Positions 34,374-42,602 of a stretch of 53,274 bases of DNA are shown here, one piece after another (positions within the stretch are counted from its first letter, which is position 1; each line of letters starts with the position of its first letter). Under the pieces are notes generated by a model that saw nothing but the letters and a program-made list of their open reading frames with translations, did no database searches and was not told the origin of the DNA. The position numbers and the translations under genes were made by a program. Source of the stretch: an uncultured bacterium (GTDB taxonomy: Bacteria > Actinomycetota > Actinomycetes > S36-B12 > CAIYMF01); assembly GCA_903927265.1 (NCBI GenBank), contig CAIYMF010000071.1:1-53274 (forward strand). Reading direction: 5' to 3'.

Positions 34374-35958
34374 GAAGTCACATTTACCTCACTTGGAGAA
34401 TCTCCTGACCACCGATCCGGCGCCTTCGCCCGACTTGTCGAGCCCCCCTGAGTCACCCACCTTCGCCGAACTCGGCGTCAATCCCGCGACGGTTTCGGCC
34501 CTCGAAGCGGCCGGAATTACCCGCGCCTTTCCGATTCAGGCGATGACGCTGCCGCTCGCGCTCGCCGGCCAAGACCTCATCGGTCAGGCCAAGACGGGCA
34601 CCGGTAAGACCCTTGGTTTCGGCATCCCACTGCTGCAATCGGTCGTGGGGCCCAACGATGACGGGTACGGCGACCTCGAGCACCCGGGTAAGCCGCAAGC
34701 ATTGGTCATCGTTCCCACCCGCGAACTGTGCGTTCAGGTGGCCGGCGACCTTCACATGGCCGGTAGCCACCGCGGAATCCGCGTACTCGCCGTCTACGGC
34801 GGTCGCGCCTACGAGCCCCAGGTCGAGTCGCTGCGCACCGGCAATGACGTTGTCGTCGGAACCCCAGGTCGCCTGATCGATCTGGCTCAGCAGCGCCACC
34901 TTGACCTATCGAATGTGCGCGTCCTCGTCCTCGACGAGGCCGACGAAATGCTCGACATGGGCTTCCTCCCCGACGTCGAGAAGTTGGTCGCGCAAACACC
35001 AGCGGGTCGCCAGACGATGCTCTTCTCGGCCACGATGCCCGGCCAGATCGTCAATCTCGCTCGTCGCTACATGACCCAGCCCACGCACATTCGCGCCACC
35101 GATCCCAACGATGCTGGCGCCACCGTCGACAACGTCGAGCAGCATGTCTGGCGCACTCACTCGCTCGACAAGATCGAACTTGTGGCGCGCATCCTGCAGG
35201 CTGAGGGCCGCGGGCTCACCATCATTTTCAGTCGCACGAAGCGCACTGCCCAGCGAGTCTCCGACGAACTCACCGAACGCGGATTCGCCGCCGGTGCCGT
35301 GCACGGAGATCTCGGTCAAGGTGCGCGCGAGCAGGCACTGCGCGCATTCCGTAACGGCAAAGTTGATGTACTCGTCGCCACCGATGTGGCGGCCCGCGGT
35401 ATTGACGTGCAAGACGTCACGCATGTCATCAACTACGAGTGCCCCGACGACGACAAGACCTATCTGCACCGCATCGGTCGCACGGCACGCGCGGGCGCTT
35501 CCGGTGTCGCGATCACCTTTGTCGATTGGCAGGACACCACTAAGTGGCAGGTCATCAACAAGACGCTCGGGTTGGCATTCCCCGATCCCATTGAGACGTA
35601 CTCCAACAGTGAGCACGTGTACACCGGGCTCGGAATTCCGACCACGGCGAAGGGCAGCCTGCCTCGCGCGCAACGTACTCGCGAAGGCCTCGAGGCCGAG
35701 CAGGTTGAAGACCTCGGAGAAACCGGCAAGAGGGGCAAGCCCGCGAGCAGCTCGAAATCAGGCAGTCCAAAGTCAGGTGGCTCCAAATCCGGTGGCTCAC
35801 ACTCGGGCAGTTCGAAGTCGAGTGGCTCCAAGTCCAGCGGCTCACACCCCAGTGAGGCGAAGACCACCGACGGTGCCCCAGCGGCAAAGAAGCGGCCACC
35901 GCGCAAGCGCACTCGGCGCAGCGGCGAATCCTCGACCGCCACGTCGCCAGACTCCTGA
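34372..35958 (+). CDS. rhlE: DEAD-box RNA helicase, RhlE type
   Basis: 528 residues from ATG 34372, or 517 if the CTG at 34405 is used. Complete motifs: FAELGV and Q motif region, AKTGTGKT, PTRELCVQV, VLDEADEMLDMG, SAT, HRIGRTARAG. It unwinds short RNA duplexes in the cytoplasm. The C-terminal 90 residues are a low-complexity Ser/Gly/Lys/His tail ending in a basic patch (KKRPPRKRTRR), probably an RNA-binding tail. Position and length match Rv3211. The ATG is within a likely -10 box, so the start is uncertain. Confidence 0.92.
   Translation: MKSHLPHLENLLTTDPAPSPDLSSPPESPTFAELGVNPATVSALEAAGITRAFPIQAMTLPLALAGQDLIGQAKTGTGKTLGFGIPLLQSVVGPNDDGYGDLEHPGKPQALVIVPTRELCVQVAGDLHMAGSHRGIRVLAVYGGRAYEPQVESLRTGNDVVVGTPGRLIDLAQQRHLDLSNVRVLVLDEADEMLDMGFLPDVEKLVAQTPAGRQTMLFSATMPGQIVNLARRYMTQPTHIRATDPNDAGATVDNVEQHVWRTHSLDKIELVARILQAEGRGLTIIFSRTKRTAQRVSDELTERGFAAGAVHGDLGQGAREQALRAFRNGKVDVLVATDVAARGIDVQDVTHVINYECPDDDKTYLHRIGRTARAGASGVAITFVDWQDTTKWQVINKTLGLAFPDPIETYSNSEHVYTGLGIPTTAKGSLPRAQRTREGLEAEQVEDLGETGKRGKPASSSKSGSPKSGGSKSGGSHSGSSKSSGSKSSGSHPSEAKTTDGAPAAKKRPPRKRTRRSGESSTATSPDS
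35745..35850 (+). repeat. In-gene Ser-Lys-Ser-Gly repeat of the helicase tail
   Basis: Imperfect 12- to 15-base units encode SKSGG/SHSGS-like repeats. They lie in frame at the C-terminus of the DEAD-box helicase and probably vary in number between strains. Confidence 0.7.
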
Positions 35959-35977
35959 CGTAGCGAGCCAGACGCTC

Positions 35978-35983
35978 TAGGGT
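35978..35983 (+). promoter_or_regulatory. -10 box of the leaderless hydrolase-ATPase-NUDIX operon
   Basis: TAGGGT, seven bases, GTG 35991; no ribosome binding site. Confidence 0.5.
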
Positions 35984-35990
35984 TTGTCAC

Positions 35991-36896
35991 GTGAGCATTC
36001 CCCGGTCGTTGGTCGTACCCTCGGATGCCACCTGCCGACGCCTGATAACCACACGGTTCGACCACGCAGCGATCACGATGGCATCCATCGGTGACGAGCC
36101 ACGCGGTACTGCGGTGCTCGTGCCTGGTTTCACCGGTAGCAAGGAAGATTTCCTCGCAATCCTCGAACCCCTCGCAGCTGCGGGCTACGCCGTCACCACC
36201 TACGACCAGCGGGGACAGTTCGAATCTCCCGACCGCAATGCGCCCACCTCACTTGACGTCCACGATCCGCTCTCGACTCTGGCCGTTGATCTGCTCGCCC
36301 TCATCGACACCGTGTCACCTGATCACCCGGTGCATCTGGTGGGACATTCGATGGGCGGCTTGGTGGCCCGGGCGGCGACGCTGACGCAACCGGGCCGGAT
36401 GGCGTCCCTCACCTTGCTCTGCAGCGGCCCAGGAGCACTACCTGAGGACCAACGACCCATTCTTGAAGTGCTCAGAGCGGCCCTGGAATCGGCGACCCTT
36501 GAGCAGGTCTGGGAAGCCAAGGTGGCCTTGGACCAGTCACAGGGCATCGAAACTCCACCCGCCGACATTCAGGAATTTCTGCGCCGCCGTTTCCTGGCCA
36601 ATACACCCGAGGCGCTGGCCGCCAAGGCGCGAATACTCACCACCGAGCCCGACCGCACCGCCGAACTCGCGGTCACCACTGCTCGGGCAGGTGTGCCGGT
36701 GATGGTGCTCCACGGCGCCGATGACGACGCCTGGCCCATCGACGATCAGGTGGCGATGGGCCTCGCACTCGGTGCCGAACTCTGCACCATCGAGGACGCA
36801 GGACACTCGCCAGCATTTGAACAACCCGACGAAACGGCCGCTGCGCTCGTCGATTTCTGGAATCGCTCGACATCCCAACCGGCCGGTGAGGTGTGA
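35991..36896 (+). CDS. Alpha/beta-fold hydrolase, first gene of a three-gene overlapping cassette
   Basis: 301 residues from GTG 35991. Nucleophile S120 in GHSMGG, oxyanion region LVPGFTGSKEDF, acid in LHGADDDAWP and histidine in DAGHSPAFEQP. Cytoplasmic, no signal peptide. The stop overlaps the GTG of the following anti-sigma-like ATPase by 4 bases (GTGA), so the genes are translationally coupled. This cassette marks the end of the Rv3211-side block; in M. tuberculosis other genes follow. Substrate unknown. Confidence 0.85.
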   Translation: MSIPRSLVVPSDATCRRLITTRFDHAAITMASIGDEPRGTAVLVPGFTGSKEDFLAILEPLAAAGYAVTTYDQRGQFESPDRNAPTSLDVHDPLSTLAVDLLALIDTVSPDHPVHLVGHSMGGLVARAATLTQPGRMASLTLLCSGPGALPEDQRPILEVLRAALESATLEQVWEAKVALDQSQGIETPPADIQEFLRRRFLANTPEALAAKARILTTEPDRTAELAVTTARAGVPVMVLHGADDDAWPIDDQVAMGLALGAELCTIEDAGHSPAFEQPDETAAALVDFWNRSTSQPAGEV

Positions 36897-37300
36897 GCAC
36901 CGGTTCTGGCGGGTATCAGGGTCCCGTGACCTTGCAATTGCGCCTGCCCGGTGAGCCACTCTCGGCTCGCGAGGCGCGCAGGGCCATCACGACGTGGGCG
37001 CTCACTCACGGCGTCGGCCCGGAGGTTGATGACCTCCAGTTGGTCACCAGCGAACTGGTCGCCAATGCCGCGTCACACGGCAGCGGCCCGGTGACCTTGG
37101 AAGCCGAACACACCGGAACATCGATTCGACTGCGCGTCAGCGACTCCGGCGCCCTCCCCCCTCAACCTCGGCAGCCCAGCGATGACGACGACAGCGGTCG
37201 TGGCCTGCTGATCGTGGCCGCTCTGGCGCACTCTTGGGGCAGTGTCATTCATGCCGATTCCACCGAGGTGTGGGCCGAATTCCTGCTGACTGCTCCGTGA
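36893..37300 (+). CDS. RsbW/SpoIIAB-like ATP-binding protein (HATPase_c_2)
   Basis: 135 residues. The Bergerat ATP-binding fold is shown by the N box (ELVANAASH, E54 and N58), the G1 box (SDSG, D84) and the G2 box (SGRGLLIV). In actinobacteria, proteins like this act as anti-sigma factor kinases for SigB-type factors or work with STAS-domain antagonists. No sigma factor or STAS partner is next to it, so its target is elsewhere. It overlaps both neighbours by 4 bases at GTGA junctions, implying co-translation and a common role not yet clear. Confidence 0.82.
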   Translation: MSTGSGGYQGPVTLQLRLPGEPLSAREARRAITTWALTHGVGPEVDDLQLVTSELVANAASHGSGPVTLEAEHTGTSIRLRVSDSGALPPQPRQPSDDDDSGRGLLIVAALAHSWGSVIHADSTEVWAEFLLTAP

Positions 37301-37722
37301 CGGTGGGCAATGACGCTCGCCTGATCCCCTGCGTCGGTGCCATCGTGCACGACGGCAGCGGCCGCCTGCTGGTGATTAGACGTTCGAACCCACCCGCTGA
37401 AGGCATGTGGTCTATTCCCGGTGGTCGTTGTGAAATCGGAGAGACCGCTGAGCAGGCTTGCGCACGGGAAGTACGCGAGGAAACCGGACTCGAGGTTGAG
37501 GTCGGCGAACTGCTCGGAACCGTCGAACGTGACTCACCCTCCGGAGGTATTTACGTGATCGACGACTTCCGCGCTTACCTCTCGCCGCACAGCCCCACCA
37601 CACCCCACGCGGGTGACGACGCGTCAGACGCCCGTTGGGCCACGCGAGCCGAACTGATCGAGCTGCCGACCTCCGCCGGTCTCATCGAGGCTCTGACCGA
37701 GTGGAACTGCCTCCCCGACTGA
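37297..37722 (+). CDS. NUDIX hydrolase (MutT-like)
   Basis: 141 residues from GTG 37297, which overlaps the ATPase stop. The NUDIX box GGRCEIGETAEQACAREVREETGL is intact. The N-terminus (LIPCVGAIVHDGSGRLLVIRR) and the core length fit the MutT/ADP-ribose pyrophosphatase class. The substrate is not predictable. It is the last gene of the coupled cassette. Confidence 0.86.
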   Translation: MTVGNDARLIPCVGAIVHDGSGRLLVIRRSNPPAEGMWSIPGGRCEIGETAEQACAREVREETGLEVEVGELLGTVERDSPSGGIYVIDDFRAYLSPHSPTTPHAGDDASDARWATRAELIELPTSAGLIEALTEWNCLPD

Positions 37723-37769
37723 GTGTCGCGTTTACGTCGATGTTCCGCCCGTAATCCACACCTATCCCC

Positions 37770-37775
37770 TACCGT
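37770..37775 (+). promoter_or_regulatory. -10 box of the leaderless Pr6Pr gene
   Basis: TACCGT, six bases, ATG 37782. This box selects that ATG over the in-frame GTG two codons upstream. Confidence 0.55.
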
Positions 37776-37781
37776 GTGCCC

Positions 37782-38537
37782 ATGGCCACGATCACACCCC
37801 TGCCCCCACACCAGTCGCACCTTGGCACCTTTCCGCGGTTACTGTTCGCCCTCAATGCCATCTGCGCCTGGATCGGTCTGGCGATCGGAACGACATCAAG
37901 CGCACTGGCCCTCTACGACTACCCCCACACCGATCCGAATCTTTTCGGCTTCAATACCTCGCCGATCGGGCGTCTGATCGACACCTACAGCTATTTCACG
38001 ATCTGGAGCAATCTTGTCGTCGCGATCGTGATGACGATCCTCGTTTTCGCCCCCAACCGCGGCCGCATCTTCAAGGTGCTGCACCTCGACGCCCTGATGA
38101 TGATCACGGTCACCGGCATCCTCTACTGGATGCTCCTTGCCGCGACATCGACGAGCATCGGCATCGATCGCATTGGCAACCTGTTCGACCACACGATCAC
38201 GCCGTTCATCACCATCGTCATCTGGCTCATCGTCGGACCCCGCAACTGGATTCGCTGGTGGACGGTGTTAGCAGCGCTGATCCTGCCGATCGTATGGGCG
38301 GGCTACACCCTCGTTCGCGGCACGATCCTCAACACGTGGCCCTACCCATTCCTGAACGTGGCCAAGTACGGAATGCCCGCCGTGCTCACCACCATCGGCG
38401 CCATTGCGGTCTTCGGATTACTGATCGGATTCATCTACTACGGAATCGATCTGCTGCTCAGTCGCAAAGCACGCGCATCCCAGCGAGCCGCCGACGCCAC
38501 CGATGCGGCAGCCGCCGCGCACTTCGACACGGTTTAG
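37782..38537 (+). CDS. Pr6Pr-family membrane protein
   Basis: 251 residues with about six membrane segments. The order (LNAICAWIGLAIG, YFTIWSNLVVAIVM, LDALMMITVTGILYW, DHTITPFITIVIWLIVGP, LILPIVWAGYTLVRG) is that of the six-helix Pr6Pr/FAR-17a-like family found widely in actinobacteria. Function not known. The stop codon overlaps that of the convergent acyl-CoA dehydrogenase. Single gene with its own leaderless promoter. Confidence 0.82.
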   Translation: MATITPLPPHQSHLGTFPRLLFALNAICAWIGLAIGTTSSALALYDYPHTDPNLFGFNTSPIGRLIDTYSYFTIWSNLVVAIVMTILVFAPNRGRIFKVLHLDALMMITVTGILYWMLLAATSTSIGIDRIGNLFDHTITPFITIVIWLIVGPRNWIRWWTVLAALILPIVWAGYTLVRGTILNTWPYPFLNVAKYGMPAVLTTIGAIAVFGLLIGFIYYGIDLLLSRKARASQRAADATDAAAAAHFDTV

Positions 38538-39736
38538 CGCGCCGCGTAATCCTCAAGCAATCGACGCGCGATGATCATCCGCTGAATGTCGGCGGTTCCT
38601 TCACCGATCATCAGCATGGGAGCTTCGCGGTAGAGACGCTCGATCTCGTACTCCTTGGCGTAGCCGTAACCGCCATGAATACGGAATGAGTCCTCGACAA
38701 CTTCCTTGCAGTACTCGCTCGCGAGATACTTCGCCATGCCCGCCTCGAGGTCGTTGCGCTCGCCGGAGTCCTTGGTGCGCGCTGCTCGGATCATCATCTG
38801 GTGAGCTGCCTCAACCTTGGTGGCCATGTCGGCCAACCGGAATGCCACAGCCTGGTGATCGGCAATCTGCTTACCGAAGGTGTGACGCTGCTGAGCGTAG
38901 GCAACACCGAGTTCAAAGGCACGAATGGAAACTCCGCACGCACGGGCTGCCACGTTGACGCGCCCCACCTCGACACCGTCCATCATTTGGTAAAAGCCTC
39001 GACCTGGCTCGCCACCGAGAATGCGGTCGGCGGGCAACACCACTCCGTCCATCACCAACTCGGTGGTGTCGACACCCTTGTAACCCATCTTGTCGATCTT
39101 GCCCGGAATGGTCAGACCCGGAAGGACCTCGCCGAAGCCCGCGGGCTTCTCAATCAGGAACGTCGACATGCGCTTGTAGACGCTCGACCCCTCGGGCGCT
39201 GCTTCATCAGTACGCACGAGCACCGCGACCAACGTGGATGATCCGCCATTCGTCAGCCACATCTTCTGACCGTTAAGAACGTAGTCGTCGCCCTGCTTGA
39301 CTGCCTTGCTCGTGATCGCTGAGACGTCGCTACCACAGTGCGGCTCGCTCATTGAGAAGGCACCGCGAATCTCGCCGGTGGCCATCCGCGGAAGGAAATG
39401 CTGCTTCTGCTCTTCGGTGCCGTGCTGCATCAGCATGTACGCCACAATGAAGTGCGTGTTGACGATGCCGCTGACGCTCATCCAACCGCGGGCAATTTCC
39501 TCGACGCAGAGCGCGTAGGTCAAGAGCGACTGCCCTAGGCCGCCGTACTCTTCCGGAATCATCAAACCGAAGATGCCCATCTCCTTCATACCCTCGACGA
39601 TCTCGGCGGGGTACGTGTCGGAGTGCTCGAGCTCTTGAGCGTTGGGAATGATCTCGCGCTCGGTGAACTCGTGTACTGCGGCAAGAATCTCGCGCTGAAT
39701 CTCGTCCAGACCCTCAGTCTGCGCCAAGCGTGGCAT
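38534..39736 (-). CDS. Acyl-CoA dehydrogenase
   Basis: 400 residues, with GGAGGAG ahead of the ATG. It has the family layout: helical N-terminal domain, FAD motif AFSMSEPHCGSD, QKMWLTNGG, then the C-terminal helical domain with the catalytic glutamate E379 in MIGEGTADIQ. It oxidises acyl-CoA to enoyl-CoA in the cytoplasm, passing electrons to ETF. Chain length cannot be told. A CATACT box (39778-39773) is a likely promoter. The next metabolic gene is a CoA-ester lyase on the same strand, 1.9 kb upstream, past two secreted-protein genes. Confidence 0.9.
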   Translation of the reverse strand: MPRLAQTEGLDEIQREILAAVHEFTEREIIPNAQELEHSDTYPAEIVEGMKEMGIFGLMIPEEYGGLGQSLLTYALCVEEIARGWMSVSGIVNTHFIVAYMLMQHGTEEQKQHFLPRMATGEIRGAFSMSEPHCGSDVSAITSKAVKQGDDYVLNGQKMWLTNGGSSTLVAVLVRTDEAAPEGSSVYKRMSTFLIEKPAGFGEVLPGLTIPGKIDKMGYKGVDTTELVMDGVVLPADRILGGEPGRGFYQMMDGVEVGRVNVAARACGVSIRAFELGVAYAQQRHTFGKQIADHQAVAFRLADMATKVEAAHQMMIRAARTKDSGERNDLEAGMAKYLASEYCKEVVEDSFRIHGGYGYAKEYEIERLYREAPMLMIGEGTADIQRMIIARRLLEDYAAR

Positions 39737-39832
39737 GGGGGCTCCTCCAATGGGGCCGTCGGTTTACCCCCAAGTATGGGAGTCGAGCGCTGAAGCCGCG
39801 ACTCCGGGGGACGTCCATTCAGGCTCCCCGAC

Positions 39833-39848
39833 ATGGTCGTAAGACCAT
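39833..39848. promoter_or_regulatory. Palindrome in the divergent gap
   Basis: ATGGTC, four bases (GTAA), GACCAT: a perfect 6-base inverted repeat in the 202-base gap between the divergent acyl-CoA dehydrogenase and secreted-protein genes. It may be a regulator site. A GGAGTCG...CGACTCC repeat also lies at about 39778-39804. Confidence 0.35.
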
Positions 39849-39938
39849 CGTCCACTACAGACTTCGACCCCCACGCGTCGACAGTGAGATCACAGCCCGG
39901 AAGCACCCCGCTCCGGCCACCCTCAAGGAGACATTGTC

Positions 39939-40403
39939 GTGATCGCCACTCGCTCACACCGCGCCGTTCGCACCGCCCTCGTCGCCACCCTCGGAGCTAG
40001 CGCCATGGCCTTGGCCCTCACCGCACCCGCCGAGGCCAAGGAGGTCGCCAGTGGCGGCACGCCCGTGCCCGTGGCCACCGCCTGCTCCCCTGTCAGCAGC
40101 TTGACCGCGAAGTCCGACCCCAAGGTCGGAGAAACGGGCCTCGCCTCGACCGCCGTCTCCTACGGCGTCAAGCCGTGTGTCAACGGCCAAGCCGTTTCGG
40201 TGCACGTGACCGTGACTGAGTACCTCAACAGTGCATCCGTCGCCTACGACTACGCCAACGCACCTGTCAACGGCAAGTTCACTGTTTTCGGCATCAAACT
40301 GCGCACGACCTATGTCGTGACGGTGGCCGTCAGTGACGCCCTTTCCGGCGCAGCCCTCGGTTCGCTGTCGACCTACACCGCCGCGGTTCCTAAGCCTGTC
40401 TGA
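39939..40403 (+). CDS. Small secreted protein of unknown function
   Basis: 154 residues from GTG 39939, eight bases after AAGGAG. Residues 1-33 are a Sec signal peptide (RSHRAVRTALVATLGA, hydrophobic core, AEA-K cleavage). The mature part of about 120 residues has two cysteines (ACSP, PCVN) likely to form a disulfide. It is rich in Thr, Val and Ala and predicts mainly beta strands, perhaps one immunoglobulin-like domain. I recognise no family. A very strong terminator follows, so it is a single-gene unit. Confidence 0.75.
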   Translation: MIATRSHRAVRTALVATLGASAMALALTAPAEAKEVASGGTPVPVATACSPVSSLTAKSDPKVGETGLASTAVSYGVKPCVNGQAVSVHVTVTEYLNSASVAYDYANAPVNGKFTVFGIKLRTTYVVTVAVSDALSGAALGSLSTYTAAVPKPV

Positions 40404-40413
40404 TCTGTCACGA

Positions 40414-40454
40414 GCGAATGCGGCGGACCACCAGCGGTGGTCCGCCGCATTCGC
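40414..40454 (+). terminator. Perfect 19-base-pair hairpin
   Basis: Arms 40414-40432 and 40436-40454 are exactly complementary with a three-base loop (AGC). It starts 10 bases after the secreted-protein stop. It has no T-tract; it insulates that gene from the next one on the same strand. Confidence 0.8.
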
Positions 40455-40489
40455 CCGTCTGGCGCTGTTACTCACTTGCTGCCGGGGTC

Positions 40490-40495
40490 GACAAT
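40490..40495 (+). promoter_or_regulatory. -10 box of the leaderless phosphoesterase gene
   Basis: GACAAT ends 7 bases before GTG 40502; it departs from TANNNT at the first base. Confidence 0.4.
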
Positions 40496-40501
40496 GAGTG
40501 G

Positions 40502-41491
40502 GTGACGCAACTCCGCCGACGTGCCGCCATGGCGGTGGTGACTCTCGCACTCGTTGCAGGACTCGGCCCCGGCCTCACACACACCACGGCCGAGGCGACG
40601 CCGTCGATTGTCACGCAACCCTGCGGACGAGTGAGTCACCCGGTAACCACGAAGCATGTGATCTGGATCTGGTTAGAGAATCATTCGCGCAACCAGGTGA
40701 TCGGAAAGCCAGGCTCGTCAGTCGCTCGTGCGATGCCTTCCCTCAATCGCCTCGCCCGTCTGTGCGGTGAAGCGTCGGGGTATCGAGCCGTGACCCACCC
40801 CAGCCTTCCCAACTACCTCGCTGCGGTGACGGGGCGACGCACCGGGTTGCCCCCCGCGACCTGCAGCCCCACCGACTGCCCGCAGACCGGACCCACTTTG
40901 TTCAGCCAGATTGAGACCGCCGGGATCAATTGGCGCACCTACGCCGAGTCGATGCCATCGGCCTGTTCGCGCATCGGTGTCGGCCGCTACGCACCCCGGC
41001 ATAATCCGGCTGTCTACTTCCGGGCACTGCGCAGTTCATGTCTCAAGCGCGACCTACCCCTCGGCACCCCGTCGAATTCTGACCTCGGGCGACGACTGAC
41101 ACAAGGAACATTGCCCGGATTCACGTGGGTCGTGCCCGACTTGTGCGACTCCGGCCACGACTGTGCGCGCACCACTGCCGATCAATGGCTCGCGACATGG
41201 GTGACCCCACTACTCACCTCACGCAATTACGTTTCTGGCAATACCGTCATCTTCATCACCTGGGATGAAGGGAAAGGCGGAGTGGGCGGCCAGAACTGCC
41301 GAACCGCCGACGACTCAAGCTGCGACATCAGCACGGTGGTCATCAGTCCATCCACCCGACCGGGCACCGTCAGTTCCACGCGATTCGACCACGTCTCGTT
41401 GCTGCGCACCACCGAACAACTTCTGCACCTGCCGGCGATCCTCGGTGAAGTACCTACCGCTCCGTCAATGCGCGCGGCATTCAACATCTAG
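40502..41491 (+). CDS. Secreted phosphoesterase (acid phosphatase/phospholipase C family)
   Basis: 329 residues from GTG 40502. A signal peptide of about 32 residues (arginine-rich, then AMAVVTLALVAGLG) ends at AEA. The mature part has the PF04185 phosphoesterase pattern: WLENHS, THPSLPNYLA, VPDLCDSGHDC, ITWDEG and FDHVSLLRT. Ten cysteines in the mature chain agree with an extracellular, disulfide-stabilised enzyme. The family includes non-specific acid phosphatases and phospholipases C; this short form is closer to the phosphatases. It may scavenge phosphate. The 119-base gap after it holds no gene. Confidence 0.82.
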   Translation: MTQLRRRAAMAVVTLALVAGLGPGLTHTTAEATPSIVTQPCGRVSHPVTTKHVIWIWLENHSRNQVIGKPGSSVARAMPSLNRLARLCGEASGYRAVTHPSLPNYLAAVTGRRTGLPPATCSPTDCPQTGPTLFSQIETAGINWRTYAESMPSACSRIGVGRYAPRHNPAVYFRALRSSCLKRDLPLGTPSNSDLGRRLTQGTLPGFTWVVPDLCDSGHDCARTTADQWLATWVTPLLTSRNYVSGNTVIFITWDEGKGGVGGQNCRTADDSSCDISTVVISPSTRPGTVSSTRFDHVSLLRTTEQLLHLPAILGEVPTAPSMRAAFNI

Positions 41492-41610
41492 GCGGAAAGA
41501 ACTCCCGCGCGTGCAATGTTCCACGCGTCGAACACTCGATCCTCCAGAACCTTCTGGGCCTCACCGCGCGAATCCACCCGACAGCGGCGACCCGCTACCG
41601 CGGAGCGATC

Positions 41611-42573
41611 TCAGGACTCGGGCGGCGTGAACGCCTGAGTACGAGAGAGTCCTGCGGCACGACCCTTGGCCGAAATCACCAGCGCCATCTTGCGCGAGGC
41701 CTCATCGATCATCTCGTCACCGAGCATGACCGCTCCTCGGGCACCACCCGCGGCCGACGTGAAGTATTCGTACGCGTCGAGGATGAGCTCAGCGTGGTCG
41801 TAGTCTTCCTGGCGCGGCGAGAATACTTCGTTGGCCGCAGCAACCTGATCGGGGTGCAACACCCACTTGCCATCAAACCCGAGCGCCGCAGAGCGACCGG
41901 CAACTCGCTTGTAACCCTCGACGTCCTTGATTTGCAGGTAGGGACCATCGATGGCGAGTTTGTCGTGTGCGCGCGCCGCCATCAGGATGCGCATGAGGAT
42001 GTAGTGGTAGGCATCTCCGACGTCGTAACCGGGCGGCTGCTCACCGACAACCAGCGATTTCATGTTGATGCTCGCCATGAAATCAGCCGGGCCGAAGATG
42101 ATCGTCTCGACCCGCGGACTTGCAGTCGCAATCGCGTCAACATTGATCAAGCCCAAGGCATTCTCGATCTGGGCTTCGATACCAATTCGACCGACCTCGA
42201 AGCCGTGAGCCTTCTCGATCTGGGTCAGCAGGAGATCAAGAGCCACTACCTGCTCAGCCGTCTGCACCTTGGGCAGCATGATGCAGTCAAGGTTCGCACC
42301 AGCGCCACCCACAACCTCGACGACATCTTGGTAGGTCCACTCAGTCGTCCAGTCGTTCACCCGAACGACTCGCACCTTGTCGTCGTACCCACCCTCGTTG
42401 AGAGCCGCGACAATGTTGCGTCGCGCTTCGGGTTTGGCAATCGGCGCCACAGCATCTTCGATGTCCATGAAGAACTGGTCGGCCGGAAGATTGCGAATCT
42501 TGTCGAGCATCTTCGGGCTTGAACCCGGCACGGCAAGATTGGAACGACGGGAGCGAAGGATGCGATCAGTCAT
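41611..42573 (-). CDS. HpcH/HpaI-family CoA-ester lyase (CitE/malyl-CoA lyase type)
   Basis: 320 residues from ATG 42573. TIM-barrel aldolase motifs: RSNLAVPGSS near the N-terminus, FMDIEDAVAP (residues 35-44, with D37, E39), MLPKVQTAEQ, IEAQIENALGL (metal glutamate) and IIFGPADFMASI. This type cleaves malyl-CoA, methylmalyl-CoA or citramalyl-CoA; the substrate is not resolved. TAGAAT at leaderless spacing gives its promoter. The acyl-CoA dehydrogenase on the same strand could provide the other part of a CoA-ester pathway, but they are separated by other genes. Confidence 0.85.
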   Translation of the reverse strand: MTDRILRSRRSNLAVPGSSPKMLDKIRNLPADQFFMDIEDAVAPIAKPEARRNIVAALNEGGYDDKVRVVRVNDWTTEWTYQDVVEVVGGAGANLDCIMLPKVQTAEQVVALDLLLTQIEKAHGFEVGRIGIEAQIENALGLINVDAIATASPRVETIIFGPADFMASINMKSLVVGEQPPGYDVGDAYHYILMRILMAARAHDKLAIDGPYLQIKDVEGYKRVAGRSAALGFDGKWVLHPDQVAAANEVFSPRQEDYDHAELILDAYEYFTSAAGGARGAVMLGDEMIDEASRKMALVISAKGRAAGLSRTQAFTPPES

Positions 42574-42579
42574 AGGTTG

Positions 42580-42585
42580 ATTCTA
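42580..42585 (-). promoter_or_regulatory. -10 box of the leaderless CoA-ester lyase gene
   Basis: Minus-strand TAGAAT, six bases, ATG 42573. One of the best matches to TATAAT in the window. Confidence 0.65.
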
Positions 42586-42602
42586 GGAGTGCGGATTCCG
42601 CG

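Noticed and set aside
41492..41610. Small gene in the gap after the phosphoesterase
   Set aside because: No frame with a start, ribosome binding site and plausible composition; nothing recognised there.
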